A DNA stretch of 19,385 nucleotides from Dehalococcoidia bacterium (GTDB taxonomy: Bacteria > Chloroflexota > Dehalococcoidia > E44-bin15). Position numbers and translations under genes: made by a program. The notes under the pieces are model-generated. The model had not been told where the DNA came from and searched no databases. It saw only the letters and a list, made by a program, of their open reading frames with translations. Positions 1 to 7,358 of this stretch are shown here, one piece after another; positions within the stretch are counted from its first letter, which is position 1; each line of letters opens with the position of its first letter. The DNA lies in the NCBI GenBank assembly GCA_004377275.1, contig SOIC01000125.1, forward strand, positions 1 to 19,385, in the 5' to 3' direction.

Positions 1-829
1 TGGCGGGTATCAGGAGGATTGTGTTGATCCTCTCCTTTTCGATGGTCTCCATGATGTATTCCGGGTTGAATACCTCTGTAGGCAGCACCACAGTGGCACT
101 CATAAAGAACATGAACTGGCAGTAACCGAAGGCCGCCAGATGGAATATCGGAGGAGCGGCAAAAGCCTTGTAGTTCCAAATATCGCCAAGTTCAGGCTCG
201 GAGAGCACAACAGAAGACGCTATCATCCACATCACTATCTCATTCTTATGTGTCAGTACGGCCCCCTTGGGCCTGCCGGTGGTTCCGGCGGTGTACATTA
301 AGAATAGCGGATCATCCTCGTCTATCAGAATGAGCGGTTCATCGTCGGGATACTTTGCGATCCAGGATTCGAAGTGCAGCATGCCCTCCACCGGTTTCTC
401 GCTGATGGAAATATAGTTCTTCACCTTGGGAAGGTCTTTTTGAATGCCACTCACCGTTTCCACAAAGACCTCCCCCATGATGAAGGCTTCTGCATCGGAG
501 TGGTTTGCGATATATGTGAGTTCTTCGGGATGAAGCCGAAAGTTGAGGGGCGCAGCCACCCCACCGATCTTCCCCAGGGCGAAGTATGCCTCCATGAACT
601 GGTTGCAGTTGAAGGCCAGTATAGCCACCTTGGATCCCTTCTTGATTCCCAAATCTAAGAAAGCATGAGCCAGTCGGTTCACGCGAGCGTTGAACTGTTT
701 GTAGGTCAATCGCGTCTCTCCATATATCAGTGCCTCCTTGTCGGGAAACTTACGAGCGTTACGGGCAAGGCTTTCCCCCAGTAGTAGTCTTCTTCCCAGG
801 GCTTCCTCGATTGATTGTTTGTCTTTCAT
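1..829 (-). CDS. AMP-forming acyl-CoA synthetase/ligase, N-terminal part (cut by window edge)
   Basis: This is the first 276 residues of an ANL-superfamily adenylating enzyme; the rest lies beyond position 1. Family members activate a carboxylic acid as acyl-AMP and then transfer it to CoA in the cytoplasm. The ATG (complement of 827-829) follows a good ribosome site, GAGGAGG, about seven bases upstream. The N-terminus has the typical opening (residues 27-60, FPDKEALIYGE then LTYKQFNARVNRLAHAFLDLG). The P-loop signature YTAGTTGRPKG is at residues 179-189, with Ala where Ser is more usual. The motif PPIFHLAAFG at 226-235 is also typical. The C-terminal adenylation motifs are not in view, so substrate class (fatty, aromatic or other acid) cannot be told. 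It diverges from the FAD oxidoreductase/molybdopterin unit, which suggests but does not prove a shared pathway. Confidence 0.93.
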   Translation of the reverse strand, partial: MKDKQSIEEALGRRLLLGESLARNARKFPDKEALIYGETRLTYKQFNARVNRLAHAFLDLGIKKGSKVAILAFNCNQFMEAYFALGKIGGVAAPLNFRLHPEELTYIANHSDAEAFIMGEVFVETVSGIQKDLPKVKNYISISEKPVEGMLHFESWIAKYPDDEPLILIDEDDPLFLMYTAGTTGRPKGAVLTHKNEIVMWMIASSVVLSEPELGDIWNYKAFAAPPIFHLAAFGYCQFMFFMSATVVLPTEVFNPEYIMETIEKERINTILLIPA

Positions 830-860
830 GGTTGGCCTCCTCTGAATTCATGGTGTATTA

Positions 861-1157
861 TTAGAACATTAAGCGCCAATTCCTTATGTCAATTTGTTTG
901 GGTACCGATATTCCAGCTGCCATCAACCGCCTGCATTCTATGCCTGCCTCTAAAACATGTCAAGCAGCTCCCCTCAGCTCACCAGCCAATTCTCGTAGTC
1001 CCTCCAGGCATTTCAAAATGGGTATGGCCTTGCCTCCACTATTAGGCACATTGATGGCCCAGATCGGTGGATTTGCCAGCCTGCTGCAATTGATGAGCAT
1101 ACTGCCTTTAGAATATCTATGCTTAGAGGCACCGTGAGTATCGCAGGGCTTGCTTTT
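861..1157 (-). pseudogene. Possible decayed coding fragment with one in-frame TGA
   Basis: On the minus strand one frame stays open from the TAA at 1158-1160 to the double stop ending at 861, broken only by a TGA at 960-962. Before the TGA it can encode a protein-like stretch from an ATG at 1100 (including PPIWAINVPNSGG and ILKCLEGLRELAGELRG). After the TGA it continues with HVLEAGIECRRLMAAGISVP. The composition looks like an amphipathic helical protein, but I recognise no family. No ribosome site supports the ATG. It could equally be chance open frame in an intergenic region that also holds the promoters of both neighbouring genes. Confidence 0.2.
864..892 (-). promoter_or_regulatory. Possible promoter of the acyl-CoA synthetase
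   Basis: Reading the minus strand there is a perfect -35 hexamer TTGACA (complement of 887-892). The -10 is poor: ATGTTC at 17-base spacing or TAATGT at 15-base spacing. Position upstream of the start at 829 is sensible. Weak evidence. Confidence 0.3.
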
Positions 1158-1177
1158 TTAAACCGTTTGCCTATAGA
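1150..1177 (+). promoter_or_regulatory. Possible promoter of the FAD oxidoreductase/molybdopterin unit
   Basis: A -35-like TTGCTT (1150-1155) and a -10-like TATAGA (1172-1177) are 16 bases apart. The match to consensus is moderate. The predicted transcript start would fall on the inverted repeat at 1181-1195. Confidence 0.3.
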
Positions 1178-1180
1178 ATA

Positions 1181-1195
1181 CCTCTACGTTAGAGG
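1181..1195. promoter_or_regulatory. 15-base inverted repeat, candidate operator
   Basis: CCTCTACGTTAGAGG is a perfect 6-base inverted repeat (CCTCTA / TAGAGG) around a 3-base centre. It sits immediately after the possible -10 element and just before the ribosome site of the FAD gene. It also forms half of the direct repeat pair described at 1103-1195. This is a plausible repressor site or a small 5'-end hairpin. Confidence 0.4.
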
Positions 1196-1204
1196 GGAGG
1201 CGGT

Positions 1205-2920
1205 ATAAGAACGAGCGCCGAAGAAAGGTACGACATTGTTATTATCGGTGCTGGCCACAACGGCACCACGGCAGCAGCATATCTCGCAAAGTGCGGGCTG
1301 AGCGTCTGCGTACTGGAGGAGCGGCCGGAGGGTGGAGGGGCGCAGGAGAACGTGGACCCTGTCGCTGGGGTGCATATCAGTCCCCATGCTATTGCCAACT
1401 GCGCTGGACCGGCTCCCGGCTGGGAGCAGCTAGAGCTGTGGAAGTACGGCTTCCGCATGGAGTGGAAACCTAGCACATTCTTTCAAGGAAGACCGCCGCC
1501 CTATGTGATGACCACCGATGGGTGGATGCGAATCACCGAGAAAGACAAGCAGGGTTGGACTAAGCTGAGTGGCGCGCTCGCCCAGCCTCCGTTTACCCAA
1601 GATCTGGCACGTGCCACCTTCTGGTGCCCGCCTCATCCCCCGGAAGTGGAGGTAAATGCGGACACCGTCCCCTATATGCAGGTATACAAACAATACCAAC
1701 CAGATGTGTGGACTGAAGAGCTTCTGGAGATGACCCTGTTTGACCTCGTGGACGAGTATTTGGAGAGCGAGCCCCTCAAGGTACATGCAGCATACCTAGC
1801 TGAGCTGGAGGTGGCACACGGCCACTTTGAGGGGATGGCTATCCCAGCTTTCTGCGGCATTGTAACCTTTGCATATGTGGATAGAGCTGTCGGACCGCGC
1901 GGCGGCATGCATGGATATTACCACGCTCTCATTCGCTGCGCCATAGCCCATGGCGCCGTACTGCGCACCTGTTGTCCTGTAAAAGAGATCATCGTCAGCA
2001 ACGGGAGAGCAGTGGGGGTGCGCCTAAGGGACGATGCCGTTTCGGGTGACAAGACGATATTGGCAAACAAGGGGGTCATTAGTGCCATTGATATCAAGCA
2101 AACCTTCCTCAAACTCATCGGGCCGCACTATCTGGATGCCAGCTTCATACAGCGAATAAAGGATGTCAGCCTCCAAGGGGGAGGTCTCTACCATTCCCAG
2201 TTCCTCACCCGTGAGCCCTTTCGCTATCGTCCCAAGTTCCGGGCAGCATGGGGTCGCAAGGGGACTTTTTATGGCGGAATATACCCCTGCGACTCGCGGG
2301 AGATCTACTTTGAGCATATAGCAGACGAGCTTGGTCGATCGGGTAAAACCAGCGTGCCGCCGGACAGGGCGATGTGGTTGATCGTCGGGAGCGGGAACTA
2401 CAACCCCACTGCCTTGCAATGCACCCGACCCGACCGCTGCTTGGAGGGACCTATGGATATTATGGTTCCCATGCCGGAGCATCGCATCGAAGACCCCGAT
2501 GCCCTGAAAAAGATCAGGGACGAGGTGAACGCTTACATGCGCGAGGCCCTAAGCCAGGTAGTTGATAACGTCGACTCGAATAACGTCGTTTCCCAGTGGG
2601 CCGGCACTCCCTATGACTCGGAGTTTCGCAATACGGGGCTTCTCGGTGGTGCATGGAGCGGCATCCGCCCCTGCAGAGATCAGTGGTGGTCCCAGCGTCC
2701 TGTGCCCGAGCTCTCTCGCTACCGCACTCCCATAGACGGGCTCTACCTCTGCCACCAGACGTCTGGCCACCCCGGAGGGCTGTGCCTGATGGCCATCCCC
2801 TATAACCTGATGCACATCCTCATCGAGGATGAGATCGCCGAGCCCGGCGACTGGTGGTACCCGTCGCCGTGGTACATACCTGAGGAGGGGAAAGTACCAG
2901 CAATACCACGTAGTAGATAA
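1205..2920 (+). CDS. FAD-dependent oxidoreductase, phytoene desaturase/CrtI-like, apparent ATA start
   Basis: A 571-residue flavoprotein of the NAD(P)/FAD-dependent amine-oxidase/phytoene-desaturase group. The N-terminal dinucleotide motif GAGHNG is at residues 15-20 (after YDIVIIG), followed by an acidic FAD-ribose residue (E38 in VLEER). The C-terminus has the family's FAD-proximal segment (LYLCHQTSGHPGG, then YNLMHIL). The start is odd: between an in-frame TAG (1190-1192) and this motif there is no ATG, GTG or TTG. The first GTG (1352) would remove the entire FAD fold. An ATA at 1205 lies 4-7 bases after the strong ribosome site GAGGGGAGG, and gives a natural start, (M)RTSAEERYDIV. So I place the start there; a G-to-A mutation or a sequence error is the alternative. 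The molybdopterin enzyme follows 12 bases downstream, clearly in one operon. The substrate is unknown. Confidence 0.85.
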   Translation: MRTSAEERYDIVIIGAGHNGTTAAAYLAKCGLSVCVLEERPEGGGAQENVDPVAGVHISPHAIANCAGPAPGWEQLELWKYGFRMEWKPSTFFQGRPPPYVMTTDGWMRITEKDKQGWTKLSGALAQPPFTQDLARATFWCPPHPPEVEVNADTVPYMQVYKQYQPDVWTEELLEMTLFDLVDEYLESEPLKVHAAYLAELEVAHGHFEGMAIPAFCGIVTFAYVDRAVGPRGGMHGYYHALIRCAIAHGAVLRTCCPVKEIIVSNGRAVGVRLRDDAVSGDKTILANKGVISAIDIKQTFLKLIGPHYLDASFIQRIKDVSLQGGGLYHSQFLTREPFRYRPKFRAAWGRKGTFYGGIYPCDSREIYFEHIADELGRSGKTSVPPDRAMWLIVGSGNYNPTALQCTRPDRCLEGPMDIMVPMPEHRIEDPDALKKIRDEVNAYMREALSQVVDNVDSNNVVSQWAGTPYDSEFRNTGLLGGAWSGIRPCRDQWWSQRPVPELSRYRTPIDGLYLCHQTSGHPGGLCLMAIPYNLMHILIEDEIAEPGDWWYPSPWYIPEEGKVPAIPRSR

Positions 2921-2932
2921 AGGAGTACCAAT

Positions 2933-5152
2933 ATGGCCAAGCAGCGGGAAATCAAGAAGACAGTATGTACATTCTGTTCGGGCAACTGCGGCGTACTGGC
3001 CCACGTTGAAGATGGCAAGATAGTGAAGATCGAGCCAAACCGAGAACACCCCCTAACCCGAGGGTTCACCTGCGAGAGAAATCGCCTCGCCCTAAAATGG
3101 CTCTACCACCCGGACCAGCTTATGTATCCCTTGAAGAGGATCGGTGAGCGGGGAGAGGGTAGGTGGCAGAGAATAACATGGGACCAGGCACTGGCCGAGA
3201 TAGGCGACAAGCTAAACGAGCTAAAGGCAAAATACGGGCCGGAAACGCTGGGTATCTTTGAGGGTACTGCTCGTGGCAATGATTACTGGCCCCGCGGCCG
3301 CTTCCTCAGCCTGTTCGGCAATCCCCATAATATATTCGCTGCTGGGACCATCTGTAGTGCCAACATTATGGCAATGAATGCCGCTGTTATGGGCGATGTT
3401 ACCGGCTTTGCCGGGAACATCAAGAGGTCTAATTGCCTCGTGTACTGGGGCACCGACCCCTCGAAAGCATGGCATAGAGCCTGGGTCACCATTCTCAACC
3501 AGAAGCGGAAGCGGGACGTGAAGGTGATCGCGGTTGACCCCAGACGCACCAGTACCACTGAGATAGCTGACATATGGCTTCAGCTGAGGCCGGGCACCGA
3601 TACCGCACTCGCTCTGGCCTGGCTGAATGTAATCATTAACGAGGAGCTCTATGATAAAGATTTCGTAAAGCGGTGGACCGTGGGCTTCGATAAGCTTAAA
3701 GAGCGGGTTCAGCAGTATCCTCCAACAAGGGTCTCTGAAATCACCGGCGTGCCCGCGGAAAAGATTGTCGCCGCGGCACGGATGTATGCCACCACCAAGC
3801 CGGCATTCATACCCTACTCAGTCGCCATAGACCAGCTAGGGTTGAATGGCACCCGCACCGAACAGTGCCGTATTATCATGAAAGCGATAACCGGCGATCT
3901 CGGCGTCTGGGGCGGTGACCTAATCACGCGCCCGGGACAGAATATTAACGGCGGGAGGTTCGTTACCGAGGCAGAGCTCATCATGATAGACCTTCTCCCT
4001 CCGGAGACGAGGCGAAAGCAATTGGGAGCCGATGTCTGCAGGCTGCTAAGCCTTACGGGCTGGAGCCTGACATCGGAACATATTGAGCGAGTTTACGGTA
4101 TGCCAGCCCCGGTGGGCGTTCAGACCAATGCCCATACGCCAATGCTGTGGCGTGCCATCCTCTCCGGCAAGCCGTATCCCATAAAGGCGCTGATTGCCTG
4201 GGGCTCAAATCCTCTATCCTGGGCCGGCAACATCAAGCTGGTCTATAAGGCGATGAAGAGCCCCAACCTCGAACTCAATGTTGTCCAGGAGCTGTGGATG
4301 ACCCCATCTGCCCAGATCGCCGACTATGTGCTGCCCGGCGCCAGCTGGATGGAGCGGGTCATGTGCAGCAACATGATGGATTTCGGCAGCCTGGTGATCG
4401 GTGGCGAGCAATCGATACCGCCGCTAGGAGAGCGCCGCGACGTTTACGAGTTCTTCCGCGGCCTGGCCCTAGCCGTGGGACAGGGAGAGGATCACTGGCC
4501 ATGGAAAACCCTGGAAGAGGCCAGCGAATACCGCCTGAGGCCCACGGGCATAAGCTTTGACGAGCTTACGGAGAGAATGGTACTGTTCCCCGATGAATTC
4601 GACATGCAACCCTGGCTGAAGACCGGCTTCCCCACCCCCTCGGGGAAGGTAGAACTCTACTCCAGCATCCTGAAAAAACTAAATTATGACCCATTGCCCC
4701 ACTATAAAGAGCCTCCGGAAAGCCCGATCAGTACCCCCAAGATTGCCGAGGAGTACCCCCTGATTTTGAACACGGGGGGTACTTTCATGCCCATGTTCAA
4801 GTCTGAGTTCATGCAGACAGAGCTGGGGCGGGTGAAACATCCCCACCCGCTTATGGATATACACCCCGATACTGCCCAGAAATTGGGGATAGGTGACGGC
4901 GACTGGGCCTACATCGAGACCCTAAGAGGCAGGATCAAGCAGAAGGCGAGGTACAATGATGGAATACTGCCCAACGTGGTCAATTGCGAGGCTAACTGGT
5001 GGTTCCCAGAGATGTCTGCCAACGAGCCGGGCCTTAGCGGGGTGTGGGAGTCCAATGCCAACGTGCTCACGCTCGATGAGCCTGAGGCCTGCGACGAGCT
5101 ATCCGGGGGCTGGTGTAACCGGGCATTACTGTGCAAGGTATATCGGGCTTAG
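2933..5152 (+). CDS. Molybdopterin (DMSO reductase family) oxidoreductase, acetylene-hydratase-like sequence
   Basis: A 739-residue Mo/W-bis-MGD enzyme. It starts with a [4Fe-4S] motif C12-x2-C15-x3-C19-x27-C47. The probable metal ligand is Cys141 (GTICSAN). The molybdopterin body follows (DPRRTSTTEIADIWLQLRPG; YVLPGASWMER), and the C-terminal dinucleotide-binding domain begins near residue 600 (YPLILNTGG). There is no TAT signal, so it is cytoplasmic. From memory of the family, it resembles Pelobacter acetylene hydratase throughout (NVIINEELYDKDFV, PSGKVELYSS, Cys141 position), but the catalytic Asp that follows the second cluster Cys there is Ser16 here. It is therefore probably a relative with another reaction. 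The ribosome site AGGAG lies just upstream. It is co-transcribed with the FAD oxidoreductase and has no ferredoxin or membrane subunit beside it. Its N-terminal DNA is nearly repeated at 19191. Confidence 0.92.
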   Translation: MAKQREIKKTVCTFCSGNCGVLAHVEDGKIVKIEPNREHPLTRGFTCERNRLALKWLYHPDQLMYPLKRIGERGEGRWQRITWDQALAEIGDKLNELKAKYGPETLGIFEGTARGNDYWPRGRFLSLFGNPHNIFAAGTICSANIMAMNAAVMGDVTGFAGNIKRSNCLVYWGTDPSKAWHRAWVTILNQKRKRDVKVIAVDPRRTSTTEIADIWLQLRPGTDTALALAWLNVIINEELYDKDFVKRWTVGFDKLKERVQQYPPTRVSEITGVPAEKIVAAARMYATTKPAFIPYSVAIDQLGLNGTRTEQCRIIMKAITGDLGVWGGDLITRPGQNINGGRFVTEAELIMIDLLPPETRRKQLGADVCRLLSLTGWSLTSEHIERVYGMPAPVGVQTNAHTPMLWRAILSGKPYPIKALIAWGSNPLSWAGNIKLVYKAMKSPNLELNVVQELWMTPSAQIADYVLPGASWMERVMCSNMMDFGSLVIGGEQSIPPLGERRDVYEFFRGLALAVGQGEDHWPWKTLEEASEYRLRPTGISFDELTERMVLFPDEFDMQPWLKTGFPTPSGKVELYSSILKKLNYDPLPHYKEPPESPISTPKIAEEYPLILNTGGTFMPMFKSEFMQTELGRVKHPHPLMDIHPDTAQKLGIGDGDWAYIETLRGRIKQKARYNDGILPNVVNCEANWWFPEMSANEPGLSGVWESNANVLTLDEPEACDELSGGWCNRALLCKVYRA

Positions 5153-5169
5153 CCCAGATACTGTGCTTT

Positions 5170-5189
5170 GCCAGCAGAGACCCGCTGGC
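5170..5189 (+). terminator. Hairpin after the molybdopterin gene, weak terminator candidate
   Basis: GCCAGC and GCTGGC form a 6-base stem with an 8-base loop, 17 bases after the stop codon. There is no T-run after it, so intrinsic termination is doubtful. Confidence 0.25.
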
Positions 5190-5360
5190 GTGGAATGAGG
5201 GAGACTCCGATTTAACGGGCGCTTTCACCCCCGTAGTTTGGAGCCACTGCTCTGACCTACCCATCCATTATAGGTAACATTTTAGCGTTATGTGTCCTTC
5301 GTGCCACAGTGATACTTTGCAGACCGTCAGCGTGATACCATAAAGCAACGCCTTATCCTG

Positions 5361-5384
5361 CTAGCACGACCTCTAGCACAACCT
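5361..5384. repeat. Tandem 12-base repeat, two copies
   Basis: CTAGCACGACCT is followed directly by CTAGCACAACCT (11 of 12 bases alike). It lies about 290 bases upstream of the kinase promoter. Possible regulator binding site; could be chance. Confidence 0.45.
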
Positions 5385-5648
5385 CACCTTCTCAAATTGT
5401 GATCACTTCACCAATGCACATGGGTTCGTTACACAAGCTGGCCAACTATCTCAACAGGGCTAGCTGAAACGGCAAGCAGTTTCTTCTATTGTGAACATGC
5501 CATCCAGCTTCAGTCGCCACCCCTCCTGGCTTGCCTGCAGTAGTAAAAAGCAGCCGCCGGGCTAAACAATAGGCGGTTTGTTCAGTGCTCGCCTGTTGCC
5601 GATGTCACCCTTCCCGTCATTAGCTATTGAGCAAGCTAAACTCACTGC

Positions 5649-5677
5649 TTGACAGGGTCCAGTCGTTGCTGTACTTT
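5649..5677 (+). promoter_or_regulatory. Probable promoter of the histidine kinase
   Basis: A perfect -35 TTGACA (5649-5654) is 17 bases from a weak -10 TACTTT (5672-5677). It would start transcription about 20 bases before the ATG at 5703. This also argues against the in-frame TTG at 5649 as the protein start, since that TTG is part of the -35 element. Confidence 0.45.
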
Positions 5678-5702
5678 TACACATATAAGGGCGTCGGTAG
5701 AG

Positions 5703-7358
5703 ATGCGTATGAAGGAAACAGCTATTCAACGAGCCGCTAAAAATGCAGGTTTGGACATAACCCTGCAGGATATGGTGGATGGCGTAGAAGATGAGTTTCT
5801 GGTCATCGATAGTGAGTACCGGGTCAGATTGACTAATTCAGCGGTGCGAAGCAGACTCCGGAAGAGAGCTAAGTCTCCTATAGGTAGGCGTTGCTACGAG
5901 GTGTTTTATGACAGGGACAGGCCGTGCGGTGCACCTTTATGGGACTGTCCGCTTAGAAAAGTCCTCGATAGCGGCGCCATGGCAACAATTATTCATCCTG
6001 ACCATGCTCTAGGATCTAATAAGTATCTCAAGATCACTGCATATCCACTTCGTGATAGCTCTGGCAACACCACGGCTATAGTCGAGATGAGGAGAGACGT
6101 TACCGCAGAAAGGGAGTTGGAGAGCCAGATCCTGAGGCGTCATCACCAGCTTCTAGCATTGAGCCATATTTCAGGTGCGGTGAGCGGTCTGTGGGATTTA
6201 GACGCCATCCTAAGGATCGCTTTAGATAATGTGCTGGAGATCATTAACGGCGATATTGGAGGAATCCTACTCCTGGATGAAGAGACTGAAACACTACGCT
6301 ATCGCATGCAGCGCGGCTTGTCTGCCAAATATGCTGATGAGATTCGGATGCGTATGGGCGAAGGGATAGGAGGAAGAGTAGCCCAAACCGGTGAGCCCAT
6401 GCTGTTGGAGGATATCTCCCAAGATCCACGCGCTATTTACCCCGATTTGATAAGCGCAGAGGGTCTTAAGGGGTTCATCAGCATCCCTCTGAAGGCAAAG
6501 GATAAAGTTGTAGGTGTGATGAACCTCGCCAGCCATGTGGCAGGGCGGTTTGGTACAGATGATATATCCCTCCTCAGTTCCATTAGCGATTACCTCGGCA
6601 CCGCAATTGAGCAAGCGAGACTATACGCAAGGCTAGCAAGTGCAGGGGAAAGATATCAAACACTTCTTCAACATGCTCTGTCCACTCAGGAGGAGGAGCG
6701 AAAAAGGATCGCTCGAGAACTGCACGATGAAACTAGCCAAGCGCTTACCAGCTTGACACTTAACCTACAGGCTATTATCCAAATGGCGGAAATGAAAGGT
6801 GTTAGAGATACCGAGCTCATGGAGAAGCTCAAGGCGACGCACTCCTACGCAATTCATGCTGGCAATGAAGTAGTTAAGCTCATGAAGGAACTCCGCCCCA
6901 CTTTGTTGGATGAACTTGGGCTCCCTGCTGCAATCCACCGCTATGCCAAGGATACTCTTCAGGCTCAAGGCATCGAGGTATCTGCGGAATTCATAGACAC
7001 GGAAGAACGGCTCCCACCGGAAGTGGAAGTAACGCTTTTCCGAGTTGCGCAGGGAGTAATAGGCAATATATTGGAGCACTCGATGGCGAAGAATGCCTCT
7101 ATCAAGCTATCATGCAGCGCCAGTGAGTGTCTGCTGCGCATTGAGGACGACGGTAAGGGGTTCAATGTCAGCAAGATCACACGTGTAGACCCAAGCGGAC
7201 GGGGAGCAGGAGTATTTACCATGAAGGAAAGAGTAAAACTGGTGGGCGGCGTTTGCCATATTGAGTCACGTCCAGGGAAAGGGACAAGGGTTGTGGTGAA
7301 GGTTCCGCTGGGAAAGGACATGGCAAATGAAGAAGATAAGGGTGCTAATAGCCGATGA
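5703..7358 (+). CDS. Soluble PAS-GAF sensor histidine kinase, NarX/DegS (HisKA_3) type
   Basis: A 551-residue kinase without membrane segments, so it senses a cytoplasmic signal. The PAS domain (about 22-136) contains three cysteines, C64, C75 and C82 (RRCYEVF, RPCGAPLWDCP). The GAF domain spans about 165-305 (LLLDEETETLRYRM; GEGIGGRVAQTGEPMLLEDI). The HisKA_3 dimerisation region carries the phospho-acceptor His341 (ARELHDETSQAL), and the HATPase domain fills roughly 435-540 (IEDDGKGF; GVFTMKERVKLVGG). The PAS cysteines could bind a metal or cluster or act as a thiol switch; this is inference. I chose the ATG at 5703 (5709 is also possible) over TTG 5649 because of the promoter there. It overlaps the response regulator by 32 bases, so the two form a pair. 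Confidence 0.93.
   Translation: MRMKETAIQRAAKNAGLDITLQDMVDGVEDEFLVIDSEYRVRLTNSAVRSRLRKRAKSPIGRRCYEVFYDRDRPCGAPLWDCPLRKVLDSGAMATIIHPDHALGSNKYLKITAYPLRDSSGNTTAIVEMRRDVTAERELESQILRRHHQLLALSHISGAVSGLWDLDAILRIALDNVLEIINGDIGGILLLDEETETLRYRMQRGLSAKYADEIRMRMGEGIGGRVAQTGEPMLLEDISQDPRAIYPDLISAEGLKGFISIPLKAKDKVVGVMNLASHVAGRFGTDDISLLSSISDYLGTAIEQARLYARLASAGERYQTLLQHALSTQEEERKRIARELHDETSQALTSLTLNLQAIIQMAEMKGVRDTELMEKLKATHSYAIHAGNEVVKLMKELRPTLLDELGLPAAIHRYAKDTLQAQGIEVSAEFIDTEERLPPEVEVTLFRVAQGVIGNILEHSMAKNASIKLSCSASECLLRIEDDGKGFNVSKITRVDPSGRGAGVFTMKERVKLVGGVCHIESRPGKGTRVVVKVPLGKDMANEEDKGANSR

Larger units (their letters stand above)
1103..1195. repeat. Imperfect direct repeat pair upstream of the FAD oxidoreductase
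   Basis: Bases 1103-1129 (TGCCTTTAGAATATCTATGC, then TTAGAGG) recur at 1168-1195 (TGCCTATAGAATACCTCTAC, then GTTAGAGG) with few changes and one extra base, about 65 bases apart. Such spacing and sequence would suit two binding sites of one regulator or a duplicated promoter element. The function is inferred only from position. Confidence 0.5.
5153..5702. other. 550-base gene-free region
   Basis: No credible coding frame is seen on either strand. It holds a weak hairpin (5170-5189), a tandem 12-base repeat (5361-5384), an 8-base palindrome GTGATCAC (5399-5406) and the promoter of the histidine kinase (5649-5677). The remainder shows no recognisable structure or RNA gene. Confidence 0.6.

Noticed and set aside
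374..658. Plus-strand open frame of 94 codons
   Set aside because: It lies opposite the clearly recognisable acyl-CoA synthetase on the minus strand.
886..1137. Plus-strand open frame of 83 codons in the intergenic region
   Set aside because: No ribosome site, low-complexity Ser/Pro/Leu composition, and it overlaps the likely promoter region.
1352..2920. GTG at 1352 as the start of the FAD oxidoreductase
   Set aside because: The same frame continues upstream into the GAGHNG FAD motif without a stop until 1190, so this start would remove the cofactor-binding fold.
2933..5152. Calling this enzyme acetylene hydratase
   Set aside because: The Asp next to the second cluster Cys, needed for hydration in that enzyme, is Ser here, and the paired flavoprotein is not part of known acetylene metabolism.
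5649..5702. TTG at 5649 as the start of the histidine kinase
   Set aside because: It is part of a perfect TTGACA -35 element, the extra residues look unlike a kinase N-terminus, and ATG 5703 lies at a sensible distance downstream.
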